Shown here: positions 36,119-46,345 of the stretch, in pieces
Layout of the letters: every line of letters starts with the position of its first letter
Position numbering within the stretch: position 1 is the first letter of the stretch
Assembly (NCBI GenBank): GCA_023255415.1
Contig: JALRIN010000011.1
Coordinates: 1 to 64,000, forward strand
Length of the DNA stretch: 64,000 nt
Direction: 5' to 3'
DNA from: Cypionkella sp.
GTDB lineage: Bacteria; Pseudomonadota; Alphaproteobacteria; Rhodobacterales; Rhodobacteraceae
Program-made: the position numbers and the translations under genes
The notes under the pieces: generated by a model
Seen by the model: the letters and a program-made list of their open reading frames with translations, nothing else
Databases searched by the model: none
What the model was told of the DNA's origin: nothing

Positions 36119-38185
36119 TTGGCGCAGGATTTGAAATCAGCTTTGGCCGTCGGGGGCATCCCTCGACGGCTTTTCTATTACAACGCCGGCTTTTTGCGGC
36201 AAAAACGGTTGCGTCGCATACTGGCCTTGGCGGGGCACAAGCTGTGCCTTGGCTTGCCACAACCCGCAGACGGCGTGGTGGTCTGGGGCCATTCGCCCTA
36301 TGCCAAAAGGGGCGAGGCGGTGGCGGCGCGCGCAGGCGTGGCGCTGATCCGCGTTGAAGATGCGTTTTTACGCTCGATCCGTCCGGGGCGGTTGGGTGAA
36401 GCGCCCATTGGGCTGATGATCGACCCGCAAGGTGCGCATTACGCCAGCGCCCAGCCCTCGGCGCTTGAAACCCTGCTGGCAAAACATCCGCTGGACGATG
36501 CGGCTTTGCTGACCCGCGCGCGCGACGGCATTGCCCGCCTGCGCGCATTGGATCTGTCGAAATACAACATGCATCACAGCGATGCCCCCCTGCCCGCGGC
36601 GGGCTATGTTTTGGTGGTTGACCAGACCCGTGGCGATGCCTCGATCCGGCACGCAGGAGCCTCGGCTGCCAGCTTTGCCGAGATGTTGGCGACAGCGCTT
36701 GCCGAACATCCTCGCGCGCGCATCGTGATAAAGACCCATCCCGAAACCGCGCTTGGCCTGCGCAAGGGTCATTTTGGCGTGACAGATGCCCAAGGCCGCG
36801 TCAGCCTTTTGTCAGATCCAGTCTCACCCTGGGGGCTGCTTGAAGGGGCGATTGCCGTTTATACCGTGTCATCGCAACTGGGGTTCGAGGCGATTTTGGC
36901 AGGCCATAGGCCGCGGGTTTTTGGCCAGCCGTTCTATGCGGGCTGGGGGCTAACGGCGGAAGAATTTCCCCTGCCGCGCCGCAACCGCGCGCTGACGCGG
37001 GTGCAGCTCTTTGCGGCGGCGATGATCTTGGCGCCGATCTGGTATGACCCCTGCCGAGACCGTTTGTGCAGCTTTGAACAGGCGGTCGATCAACTGGAAG
37101 CAGAGCTGCGCGCCTATCGCGAAGACCGGGCCGGCCATGTTGCAACGGCCATGCGGCTGTGGAAACGCGGTCGGTTGCAGGCAGTGTTTGGCCGTGAAAA
37201 GCCGTTGATTTTTCAATCAGATTTCACCAAAGCCGCTGCGCATTCCCGTGCCACAGGCCGCAGTCTGCTGGTCTGGGCGGGCAAAGCGCCCGAGGCGGTG
37301 CCACAAGATCTGCGCCTGTTGCGGCTGGAGGATGGGTTTTTACGCTCGCGCGGATTGGGCGCCGATCTGGTGCCTCCGCTCAGCCTTGTGGCCGATGATC
37401 TGGGAATTTACTACGACCCCAGCCGCGAAAGTAGGTTCGAGCGGTTGATGCTGACCCCAGCCGTTGCAGGCGGGCTGTTGCGGGCAGAAAAGCTGATGCA
37501 CAGCGTGATCGCGGCTCGGCTGTCAAAGTATAACTTGCCCAGCAGCCCCACCAAGCTGCCCGAAGGTTTCAAGATTTTGGTGCCCGGACAGGTCGAGGAT
37601 GACGCCTCGATCCAAAAGGGCACGGGTGCTGTCAAGACCAACCTTGATCTGCTGCGCGCCGCCCGCGCTGCCTTTCCGACGGCCGTGCTGATCTACAAAC
37701 CGCATCCCGATGTCGAAGCTGGGCTGCGCAAGGGGGCGATTGCGGCCGATGCTCTGGCAGGACTTGCCGATCATATTGCCAGCCAAGCTGACCCCGTCAG
37801 TCTGATTGACGCCTGTGACGGCATTGTGACCATGACCTCGCTTTTGGGATTCGAGGCCTTGTTGCGTGGCAAGCCTGTGACCTGCCTGGGCGCGCCGTTT
37901 TATGCAGGCTGGGGCCTGACGACCGACCTTGGGCCGGTTCCAGAGCGCCGGCTGCGCGCGGCTGATGGCCATGCTTTGCCAAGAGCCTACCTGCCGACCT
38001 TGGTTTATGCGGCCCTGATCGCCTATCCGCGCTATTTCGACCCGATCAGCCGCCGCCCCTGCCCGCCCGAAGTGGTGGCAGAGCGGCTTGCGACCGGCAA
38101 CCTTGCGCCGCGCGGGTTTGGCCTGCGGTTGCTGGCCAAGCTGCAAGGCCAGTTTGCCACCCATGCCCGGCTGTGGCGGCGTTAG
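36119..38185 (+). CDS. kpsC: Capsule polysaccharide Kdo transferase KpsC
   Basis: A 688-aa protein that extends the poly-Kdo linker. It contains two homologous halves (about 1-330 and 360-688), each ending in the same motif: SSQLGFEAILAG...FYAGWGLT and TSLLGFEALLRG...FYAGWGLT, with DAFLRS and DGFLRS near the start of each. This duplication fits the dual-transferase architecture of KpsC. The start is uncertain: no ATG exists near the conserved N-terminus, and the TTG at 36119 lacks a strong ribosome site, though it is close enough to kpsD for coupling. It ends over the MarR gene. Confidence 0.88.
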   Translation: MAQDLKSALAVGGIPRRLFYYNAGFLRQKRLRRILALAGHKLCLGLPQPADGVVVWGHSPYAKRGEAVAARAGVALIRVEDAFLRSIRPGRLGEAPIGLMIDPQGAHYASAQPSALETLLAKHPLDDAALLTRARDGIARLRALDLSKYNMHHSDAPLPAAGYVLVVDQTRGDASIRHAGASAASFAEMLATALAEHPRARIVIKTHPETALGLRKGHFGVTDAQGRVSLLSDPVSPWGLLEGAIAVYTVSSQLGFEAILAGHRPRVFGQPFYAGWGLTAEEFPLPRRNRALTRVQLFAAAMILAPIWYDPCRDRLCSFEQAVDQLEAELRAYREDRAGHVATAMRLWKRGRLQAVFGREKPLIFQSDFTKAAAHSRATGRSLLVWAGKAPEAVPQDLRLLRLEDGFLRSRGLGADLVPPLSLVADDLGIYYDPSRESRFERLMLTPAVAGGLLRAEKLMHSVIAARLSKYNLPSSPTKLPEGFKILVPGQVEDDASIQKGTGAVKTNLDLLRAARAAFPTAVLIYKPHPDVEAGLRKGAIAADALAGLADHIASQADPVSLIDACDGIVTMTSLLGFEALLRGKPVTCLGAPFYAGWGLTTDLGPVPERRLRAADGHALPRAYLPTLVYAALIAYPRYFDPISRRPCPPEVVAERLATGNLAPRGFGLRLLAKLQGQFATHARLWRR

Positions 38186-38679
38186 TAGATATAGCGAATC
38201 TGTTCGGTCCAATAGCGTTCCATCCGCTTCAGCGATTGGTTCATATGTTCCATCCCTTCGGCATTTACCAAAGATCGCTTGGTCAACCCTTCGGCATGGC
38301 GGGCAAACAGATCACTCAGCTGGCCGCGCACCAAGCGGCCCTTTTCGGTCAACCGCACCCGCACCGAACGGCGGTCGATATCCGAACGTTGATGGTGCAT
38401 AAAGCCAAGCTCCACCAGTTTTTTCAGATTATAAGACACGTTCGAACCTTGATAATAGCCGCGGGATTTCAGCTCGCCTGCCGTCACTTCATTTTCGCCG
38501 ATATTGAACAACAACAAGGCCTGCACCGAGTTGATCTCCAAAATCGCCAAGCGTTCGAATTCGTCCTTAATTACGTCCAACAGCAGCCTATGCAGCCGTT
38601 CCAAAAGGGCGATATTGTCCAGATATCCTGCCATCATCAACTTTTGCGAGCCATCCAGCAGGGGGGCATGTAGCGTCAT
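38182..38679 (-). CDS. MarR-family winged-helix regulator
   Basis: A 165-aa MarR-type protein. The winged HTH has VTAGELKSRGYYQGSNVSYN (recognition helix), LKKLVELGFMHHQRSDIDRR and SVRVRLTEKG (wing). It resembles the LdtR-like group in alphaproteobacteria linked to envelope and stress control; the target is unknown, but the adjacent capsule genes are candidates. The ATG follows CGGAGAGAACAT. Its stop overlaps kpsC tail to tail by four bases. Confidence 0.83.
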   Translation of the reverse strand: MTLHAPLLDGSQKLMMAGYLDNIALLERLHRLLLDVIKDEFERLAILEINSVQALLLFNIGENEVTAGELKSRGYYQGSNVSYNLKKLVELGFMHHQRSDIDRRSVRVRLTEKGRLVRGQLSDLFARHAEGLTKRSLVNAEGMEHMNQSLKRMERYWTEQIRYIY

Positions 38680-38766
38680 ATGTTCTCTCCGAGACCGATT
38701 TACTGGCGAGGAGAATCGTCAAAAAACACAAACATAAGGTAAACTTGGCAGGGTTTTGATGGATCT

Positions 38767-39039
38767 TTAGGCGCGGGCCAGACGCATGCGGGCAAAATCA
38801 CCTATTTCTTTAATAAATTCAACGATGTAATCTGGCGCAGGCATTTGCCCCAAGACCCAAGGCAGCAGGTCTTGATCGTTTTCTTCCAACAATTTGTCGT
38901 AAAGTTCCAGCTTTTCGACCGACATAGCCGCCAAATGCGCATCGGCATAGGGGCCCAAAATCAGGTCCATTTCCTTGGTGCCGCGCCGCCAAGACCGCAT
39001 CGACAACCGCTTGACCCGCGCTTCAGCCGTTTCCGTCAT
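38767..39039 (-). CDS. sdhE: Succinate dehydrogenase assembly factor 2
   Basis: A 90-aa SdhE/Sdh5 protein that helps attach FAD covalently to SdhA. The RGxxE motif is in MRSWRRGTKEMDLILGPYAD, with LLEENDQDLLPWVLGQMPAP as the conserved helical core. Its start overlaps the stop of the XRE gene by four bases, a pairing I associate with Rhodobacterales. Confidence 0.92.
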   Translation of the reverse strand: MTETAEARVKRLSMRSWRRGTKEMDLILGPYADAHLAAMSVEKLELYDKLLEENDQDLLPWVLGQMPAPDYIVEFIKEIGDFARMRLARA

Positions 39040-39437
39040 GGGTTGATACTCCGCATTTCATTGCCCAATTTCTCTTCTGCACGCCGCAGCTTTTCGGTCA
39101 GATCTTGCAACTGGCCGCGCAACTCGGCGATTTCGGCCAAGGCCAGACGCGCGCCCAGCGGCAGCGCATCTTCATCCATCGGCCCGCCCAGCCCCGCACC
39201 GCGCCCAGTCATCAGCCACATCAAGGACACGTTCAGCATCCCCGCCAGCATCTGCAAACGGTTGCCGCGCGGTTCCCATTCATCTGCCTCCCAAGCGGCC
39301 ATGGTGGCATTGTTCACCCCCAACCGCTGCGCCAATTCATCCTGACTAAGATTGGCAGCAAGGCGCGCGGCCTCTAGTCGATCGCCAAAGGTGGCAACAT
39401 CATCAGAAAACCATGTCGTTTCGGTCTCATCAGCCAT
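39036..39437 (-). CDS. XRE-family regulator with C-terminal coiled coil
   Basis: A 133-aa protein. The HTH covers about residues 17-70 (FGDRLEAARLAANLSQDELA, RLGVNNATMAAWEADEWEPR, LAGMLNVSLMWLMTG). A leucine-heptad coiled coil forms the C-terminus (ARLALAEIAELRGQLQDLTE). The long upstream open frame is ignored because the ATG at 39437 follows TAGGAGAAGCAAG. It is translationally coupled to sdhE, so it may respond to or control respiratory genes; that is inference. Confidence 0.85.
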   Translation of the reverse strand: MADETETTWFSDDVATFGDRLEAARLAANLSQDELAQRLGVNNATMAAWEADEWEPRGNRLQMLAGMLNVSLMWLMTGRGAGLGGPMDEDALPLGARLALAEIAELRGQLQDLTEKLRRAEEKLGNEMRSINP

Positions 39438-39467
39438 CTTGCTTCTCCTAATTATGATATCGCTTGA

Positions 39468-40733
<1,266 letters not shown>

Positions 40734-40741
40734 GAGGGTCC

Positions 40742-41161
40742 ATGGCCGCCAATCTTCCAGATTATTATTTCCGCATCCGCGACAATGGCGCGGTGGTGTT
40801 CAAGGTGGATGGCGAAAATCGCCAGCGCCGTTTGGACATGGAAGAAATCGCGGTCGTGAACATCAAAAATGGCACGATCAAGCCGCATGGCGACAGGGCA
40901 CTGTCGCCTGCGGAAACGTGCGCCATCGAAGATTGGATCGCTGCGCGCAATGAACTGCTGACCAGCCGCGAGATCGACGATATTCTGCGCACGGTGGATC
41001 ATCTGAACCTGACCACGCAATGGGCGCAAACCCGTGCAGATGAAGCCCAGATTGAACAGGTTGCCAGCCATCTTTTGATGGCGATGCACGATCTGCGCAC
41101 GGTTTTGGTGCGCAGACAGTCGGAAAGCTTGCGCCGTCACAGCGAAGCCGCAGCAGAATAG
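40742..41161 (+). CDS. Conserved hypothetical protein
   Basis: A 139-aa soluble protein beginning MAANLPDYYFRIRDNGAVVF. A beta-rich N-terminal half (FKVDGENRQRRLDMEEIAVV, NIKNGTIKPHG) is followed by two or three helices (EIDDILRTVDHLNLTTQW, QIEQVASHLLMAMHDLRTVL). I do not recognise a family. The ATG follows AAGAGGGTCC and the gene trails aspC by eight bases, so it is probably co-transcribed. It is convergent with the MATE gene, four bases apart. Confidence 0.75.
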   Translation: MAANLPDYYFRIRDNGAVVFKVDGENRQRRLDMEEIAVVNIKNGTIKPHGDRALSPAETCAIEDWIAARNELLTSREIDDILRTVDHLNLTTQWAQTRADEAQIEQVASHLLMAMHDLRTVLVRRQSESLRRHSEAAAE

Positions 41162-41165
41162 CCGC

Positions 41166-42509
41166 TTAGGCGCGCGACCAGAACCGCCACATCATGGTGA
41201 CGGCCGCGAAACTTAACCCAATCACCAAGCCCAGCCACAGCCCAATGCCGCCCAAGCCCAGCGGAAAGGCCAGCAGATAGGCGCAAGGGATGCCGATCAC
41301 CCAATAGCTGATGGCTGCAGCCACCATCGGCACACGGGTGTCCTTGACCCCGCGCAACAGCCCCAGCGCCATCACCTGCATCGCATCGGCAATCTGAAAC
41401 AGGGCTGCCATCGCCAAAAGCTTGACGCCAAACTCTAGGATCGCGGCGCTTTCGGGGTTGGCTTCATCCAGGAAGGCCGCAATCAGGGGCCTTGGCATCA
41501 CCAGAAACACCGTCACCATCGCAGCGCCAAAGCCCACCGATAGCGCAATCGCCACCTTGGCCCCGTCGCGCAAGCTGACACGGTCGCCGCCGCCCTCGGC
41601 CCGCCCGGCCCGCACGGTGGCCGCATTCGACAAGCCCAGATGCACCATAAAGGCCAGCGCTGCGATCTCCATCGCGATGCCATGCGCGGCCAATTGCACC
41701 GTGCCAATCCAGCCCATCATCAGCGCGGTCGCCTGAAACAGCCCGCTTTCCATCAACCCCGTCACACCAATCGGCCAGCCCAGCCGAAACACCAGCCCCA
41801 TCGCCTGCCAATCCGGCCGCCAAAAGCGTTGAAACAGATGAAACTTGCGCAGCTCTGGCACCCAAGCCGCATAGCCCATCAGCACCACCAATGTGATCAC
41901 CTGCACCACCAGCGAGGCAATCGCCGCCCCCCGCACGCCCAGCTCTGGTGCGCCCCAATGGCCAAAGATCAGCACGTAGGCCAGTGCCAGATTGATCCCA
42001 ACCGCCAAAAGCGTCGTCCAAAGCACCACCTGCGTGCGCTCAAGGGCTGCAAGATAGCTTTTCAGCGTCATCACCAAAAGCGCAGGGATCATCCCCAAAC
42101 CGGCAATCCGCAAGAAATCTTGCGCAAAAGCCGCCACCTCGGGCTGTTGGCCCAACGCCGAAAACACCGCTTTGGCATTCCAAAACAACGGATATGTCAA
42201 AAGCCCAAAGCCGATCGACAGCCAAAGCCCCATGCGGGTATCGCGGCGTACCTGCACTTCGTCACCGCGGCCGACCGCACTGGCCACCATCGGCATCACT
42301 GCTTGGGCAAAACCCGAACCAAAGATGAAAATCACAAAAAACGACGAAGCCGCCAGCACCACGGCAGCAAGTTCGCTGACCCCATACCAGCCCAAAAGCA
42401 CGGTATCGGTGACATGCAGCGACATCTGCGCCAAATGGCTGCCGATCAAGGGCAGGCCCAAACTCAGGGTGGCGCGGGCGTGGCGAGAATAGGAGATTAT
42501 TTTGCTCAT
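41166..42509 (-). CDS. MATE-family multidrug efflux transporter
   Basis: A 447-aa, twelve-helix inner-membrane antiporter of the MatE/NorM family. Key stretches are LGLPLIGSHLAQMSLHVTDT, LLGWYGVSELAAVVLA, FGSGFAQAVMPMVASAVGRG, ESGLFQATALMMGWIGTVQL and VPMVAAAISYWVIGIPCAYL. It probably exports cationic compounds using a sodium or proton gradient. The start is the ATG at 42509. Confidence 0.93.
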   Translation of the reverse strand: MSKIISYSRHARATLSLGLPLIGSHLAQMSLHVTDTVLLGWYGVSELAAVVLAASSFFVIFIFGSGFAQAVMPMVASAVGRGDEVQVRRDTRMGLWLSIGFGLLTYPLFWNAKAVFSALGQQPEVAAFAQDFLRIAGLGMIPALLVMTLKSYLAALERTQVVLWTTLLAVGINLALAYVLIFGHWGAPELGVRGAAIASLVVQVITLVVLMGYAAWVPELRKFHLFQRFWRPDWQAMGLVFRLGWPIGVTGLMESGLFQATALMMGWIGTVQLAAHGIAMEIAALAFMVHLGLSNAATVRAGRAEGGGDRVSLRDGAKVAIALSVGFGAAMVTVFLVMPRPLIAAFLDEANPESAAILEFGVKLLAMAALFQIADAMQVMALGLLRGVKDTRVPMVAAAISYWVIGIPCAYLLAFPLGLGGIGLWLGLVIGLSFAAVTMMWRFWSRA

Positions 42510-42627
42510 AAATTAGACATACGCCCGCCGTATCACCACATCAAGACAGCACGCAGCGCAAAGCAGCCTCTTCCCTGATCGCGCGACGCACCCTAAGCTG
42601 GGGCAAACCCGTTGAAAGGCATTTGCT

Positions 42628-43278
42628 ATGATCACTGTTTACGGCGTCTACCGCTCGCGGGCTTCGCGTCCGCTTTGGCTTTTGGGCGAATTGAACCTGG
42701 CCTTCACCCATGTGCCGGTTATCCAATCTTACCGGCTTAAGACCGACCCAAAGGCCGCAGATGCGCCGATCAACACTGCCTCGCCAGCGTTTTTGGCGGT
42801 GAACCCGCAGGGCCAGATCCCCGCCTATGCCGAGGGCGATCTGGTGTTGACCGAAAGCCTTGCCATCACCCACCACATCGCCCGCGCCCATGGTGGCATG
42901 TTGGGGCCGCAGTCGCATGCCGAAGCGGCGCTGATCGATCAATATTCTTTGCTGGCCGCCACCGCCATCGAGACCCCAGCGCTGGAAATCCTTTACACCG
43001 ATGCCACCACCGTCGAGGGCCAAGCCAATAACGCGGTCAATGCCGAAAAGCTGCGCCGCCCGCTGGCGCGTTTGCAGTCAAACCTGCAGGGCCGCGACTA
43101 TCTGGTGGCGGGCCGCTTTACCGTGGCCGACATCAACATGGCCGAATGCCTGCGCTATGCCCAAGGCCAAACCGCCCTGTTGGCCGAATTCCCCGCCGTC
43201 AAGGCCTGGCTGGAACGCTGCCAGGCTCGCCCCGCTTTCCAAGCGATGTGGGCCGCACGGATGGCCGAACCCGCATAA
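42628..43278 (+). CDS. Glutathione S-transferase family protein
   Basis: A 216-aa protein with an N-terminal thioredoxin-like domain (MITVYGVYRSRASRPLWLLG, NPQGQIPAYAEGDLVLTESL with the cis-proline and glutathione-binding ES pair) and a C-terminal helical domain (GRDYLVAGRFTVADINMAEC). The role is probably detoxification or peroxide reduction; the substrate is unknown. It is divergent from the MATE gene across 118 bases. Confidence 0.88.
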   Translation: MITVYGVYRSRASRPLWLLGELNLAFTHVPVIQSYRLKTDPKAADAPINTASPAFLAVNPQGQIPAYAEGDLVLTESLAITHHIARAHGGMLGPQSHAEAALIDQYSLLAATAIETPALEILYTDATTVEGQANNAVNAEKLRRPLARLQSNLQGRDYLVAGRFTVADINMAECLRYAQGQTALLAEFPAVKAWLERCQARPAFQAMWAARMAEPA

Positions 43279-43338
43279 TAGCGGGCGGTTCAGCAGTTTG
43301 CGGCCAGGCCAGAAAGATCTGACTTGGCCGCATACCGG

Positions 43339-44238
43339 TTAAAGCGCGGTTGGATCATCGACGTATTGCCGCCAATTGTGCTGTTCTTTAAACCCCAGAA
43401 CCTCGCGGATTTTGCGGTTTGACAGCAGGGTTTCATGGCTGCCCAAAGGCCGCGACAGTGGCACATTGGGGAAAAACCGCGCCAAAAGTTCTTGATTGCT
43501 TTGACAGACCGAATTGGTGTCATTGGTGGCGTTAAACACCTGAAAGCCCAAACCGTCTTTCTTAAGCGCCAGATCAACGATCTGCCCCAAATCGCGCGCA
43601 TCAATATAGCAAAAGATATTGCGCCGCCGCACCGCAGGATCGACAAAATAGCCGGGGAAGTTTTGCTTATATTCATGCGGTTCGACCACATTACCGATCC
43701 GCAGCGCGTAGATATCAATGCCAGAGCGCCGCTGAAACGCACGCGCGGTGTCTTCATTGACCTTTTTTGACATGCCATAGCTGTCCATCGGGTCAATGTC
43801 GTAATCTTCTTCCAGCGGCAACACAGCAGGATCAATCGTGCCATTGGCAAAACAGACGCCATAAGTGGTCTCGGAACTGGCGATAATTACCTTTTTGATG
43901 CCGAGTTTTACTGCGGCCTCCAGCACGTTGTAAGTGCCGATGGTATTGACGCGGAACGTCTCATTTTCGGGCTGCAAAAACATCGACGGCACGGCAGCAA
44001 AATGCACCACGGCGTCAAACTTGGGTGCAGGCCCCGCCTCCATTTCCTCCATATCAATATGGGTGGTCATGGCGTTAAACATCTGACCGCTTTCGGTGAT
44101 ATCAGCCACAAGATCGCCGACACCGGGATGGCGCAGCCGCACCAGATCGACGTTCAGAACCTTATGCCCCTGTGCCGCCAAATAGGCAACCACATGCCGC
44201 CCAGCCTTGCCCGAACCGCCCGTAAACAAAATCCGCAT
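43339..44238 (-). CDS. NAD-dependent epimerase/dehydratase family protein
   Basis: A 299-aa extended short-chain dehydrogenase. The dinucleotide-binding motif is MRILFTGGSGKAGRHVVAYL and the active-site YxxxK is YGMSKK, preceded by the catalytic serine/threonine stretch ASSETTYGV. LRIGNVVEPHEY and NATNDTNSV lie in the substrate half. It resembles sugar-nucleotide epimerases or uronate dehydrogenases, but the substrate cannot be read from sequence. The ATG at 44238 follows AAGGAGGGTCAG. Confidence 0.85.
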   Translation of the reverse strand: MRILFTGGSGKAGRHVVAYLAAQGHKVLNVDLVRLRHPGVGDLVADITESGQMFNAMTTHIDMEEMEAGPAPKFDAVVHFAAVPSMFLQPENETFRVNTIGTYNVLEAAVKLGIKKVIIASSETTYGVCFANGTIDPAVLPLEEDYDIDPMDSYGMSKKVNEDTARAFQRRSGIDIYALRIGNVVEPHEYKQNFPGYFVDPAVRRRNIFCYIDARDLGQIVDLALKKDGLGFQVFNATNDTNSVCQSNQELLARFFPNVPLSRPLGSHETLLSNRKIREVLGFKEQHNWRQYVDDPTAL

Positions 44239-44368
44239 CTGACCCTCCTTGCTTTGGCGCGAACCTACCCCCAGCCCCCAGACCTTACAACACCCCAAGA
44301 TCTTGCGTTGGCCTGCCCCATCGGGTCTAATACCGACTTAAAGCCGTATAACAAGAATCGAGCGTGCC

Positions 44369-46324
44369 ATGGCCTCTGACCTACTGTCCTCTGCGCAAGA
44401 CACCTATGACGCCTCCTCGATCGAGGTGCTGGAACCGCTTGAGGCCGTCCGCCTGCGCCCCGGCATGTATATCGGCGGCATCGACGAGCGCGCCTATCAC
44501 CACCTTGCCGCCGAAATCATCGACAACTCGATGGACGAGGCCGTCGCAGGCCATGCCAACCGCATCGAGATCGAGCTGCATGCCGACGGCAGCCTGACCG
44601 TGCGCGACAATGGCCGTGGCATTCCGGTTGATCCGCATCCGAAATTTCCCGACAAATCTGCGCTGGAAGTGATCCTTTGCACGCTGCATTCGGGTGGCAA
44701 ATTCAACGGCAAAGCCTACGAGACCTCGGGCGGCCTGCATGGTGTCGGATCGTCGGTGGTCAACGCATTGTCCGACCGGATGTATGTCGAGGTTGCCAAG
44801 AACAAAGAGCTTTACGCGCAGGAATTTTCGCGCGGCAAACCCTTGGGCCCGATCCAGAAAATCGGGGCCGCCCCCAATCGGCGCGGCACCTCGACCACCT
44901 TCCACCCCGACGCGCAGATCTTTGGCAGCCACGCCTTCCGCCCCTCGCGGCTGCTGCGGATGGTGCGTTCCAAGGCCTATCTGTTTTCCGGCGTTGAAAT
45001 CCGCTGGAAATCGGCAATCCCGGACGGCGACATGCCGCTGGAGGCGACCTTCCACTTCCCCGGCGGTCTTGCCGACTACCTGTCTGATACGCTTGAAAAA
45101 ACAACGACCTATGCCGACCGCCCCTTTGCAGGCAAAGTCTCGTTCCAAGAGAAATTCAACGTGCCGGGATCGGTGGAATGGGCGATCAACTGGAGCCCGG
45201 TGCGCGACGGCTTTATTCAATCTTACACCAACACCGTGCCCACCCCTGAAGGCGGCACGCATGAATTCGGCTTTTGGTCCGCAATTTTAAAAGGCATCAA
45301 GGCTTACGGCGAACTGACCAAGAACCGCAAAGCTGAAATGATCACCCGCGACGATATGCTGACAGGCGGCTGCGCACTGATTTCAGTATTTATCCGCGAG
45401 CCGCAATTTGTTGGCCAAACCAAAGACCGTTTGGCCACCGAAGAAGCCGCGCGCTATGTCGAAAACGCGGTGCGCGATCACTTTGACAATTGGCTGGTGT
45501 CGGATTCCAAATCCGCTGGCGCCATTCTGGATTTTCTGGTGCTGCGCGCCGAAGAGCGGTTGAAGCGCAAACAGGAAAAAGAAACCCAGCGCAAAACCGC
45601 GACCAAAAAGCTGCGCCTGCCGGGCAAGCTGACCGATTGCTCGTCTAAAACCCGCGACAATACCGAATTGTTTATCGTCGAGGGCGATTCCGCGGGCGGC
45701 TCGGCCAAAGGCGCGCGCAATCGGGAAAATCAGGCGCTCTTGCCGCTAAAGGGTAAAATCCTGAACGTTCTGGGCGCAGCTTCGGCCAAGCTGAATGATA
45801 ACTCGGAAATCCGTGATATCTGCGAGGCTTTGGGCGTGCAAATGGGCACGCGGTTTAAAATCGACGATCTGCGCTATGATAAAATCATCATCATGACCGA
45901 CGCCGACGTTGACGGGGCCCATATTGCCAGCCTGCTGATGACGTTTTTCTTCACCCAGATGCGCCCCTTGATCGATAAGGGCCACCTCTACCTTGCCTGC
46001 CCACCGCTGTACCGGCTGACCCAAGGGCCCAAGCGGCTTTATGTGGCCGATGATGCCGAAAAAGAGGAATGGCTGGCCAAGGGCTTGGGCGGGCGTGGAA
46101 AAATCGACGTGCAGCGGTTTAAAGGCTTGGGTGAGATGGACGCAAAAGACCTGAAAGACACAACGATGAACCCCGAAACCCGCAAACTGATCCGGGTGAC
46201 CATCGACGAAGACGCCCCCGGCGAGACCGGCGATCTGGTCGAACGTTTGATGGGCAAAAAGCCAGAATTGCGCTTCCAATATATTCAGGAAAACGCGCGG
46301 TTTGTGGAGGAGTTGGATGTTTAA
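44369..46324 (+). CDS. parE: DNA topoisomerase IV subunit B
   Basis: A 651-aa ATPase subunit that drives decatenation of daughter chromosomes. The GHKL ATPase has EAVRLRPGMYIGG, EIIDNSMDEAVAG and GGLHGVGSSVVNAL. The transducer domain follows, then the Toprim domain with FIVEGDSAGGSAKGARNREN, ILNVLGAASAK and IIIMTDADVDGAHI. The C-terminal KRFKGLGEMDAKD-like stretch (QRFKGLGEMDAKDL) completes it. Length and motifs fit ParE rather than GyrB. parC is not in the window. Confidence 0.95.
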   Translation: MASDLLSSAQDTYDASSIEVLEPLEAVRLRPGMYIGGIDERAYHHLAAEIIDNSMDEAVAGHANRIEIELHADGSLTVRDNGRGIPVDPHPKFPDKSALEVILCTLHSGGKFNGKAYETSGGLHGVGSSVVNALSDRMYVEVAKNKELYAQEFSRGKPLGPIQKIGAAPNRRGTSTTFHPDAQIFGSHAFRPSRLLRMVRSKAYLFSGVEIRWKSAIPDGDMPLEATFHFPGGLADYLSDTLEKTTTYADRPFAGKVSFQEKFNVPGSVEWAINWSPVRDGFIQSYTNTVPTPEGGTHEFGFWSAILKGIKAYGELTKNRKAEMITRDDMLTGGCALISVFIREPQFVGQTKDRLATEEAARYVENAVRDHFDNWLVSDSKSAGAILDFLVLRAEERLKRKQEKETQRKTATKKLRLPGKLTDCSSKTRDNTELFIVEGDSAGGSAKGARNRENQALLPLKGKILNVLGAASAKLNDNSEIRDICEALGVQMGTRFKIDDLRYDKIIIMTDADVDGAHIASLLMTFFFTQMRPLIDKGHLYLACPPLYRLTQGPKRLYVADDAEKEEWLAKGLGGRGKIDVQRFKGLGEMDAKDLKDTTMNPETRKLIRVTIDEDAPGETGDLVERLMGKKPELRFQYIQENARFVEELDV

Positions 46325-46345
46325 GGAAGTCCAATTTAAGTAAAT

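Noticed and set aside
33600..38185. Complete group 2 capsule locus
   Set aside because: Transporter genes kpsM/kpsT/kpsE and polymer glycosyltransferases are absent, so only a partial set can be claimed.
44281..44368. Possible regulatory RNA upstream of parE
   Set aside because: No stable conserved structure or known motif is apparent in the short gap.
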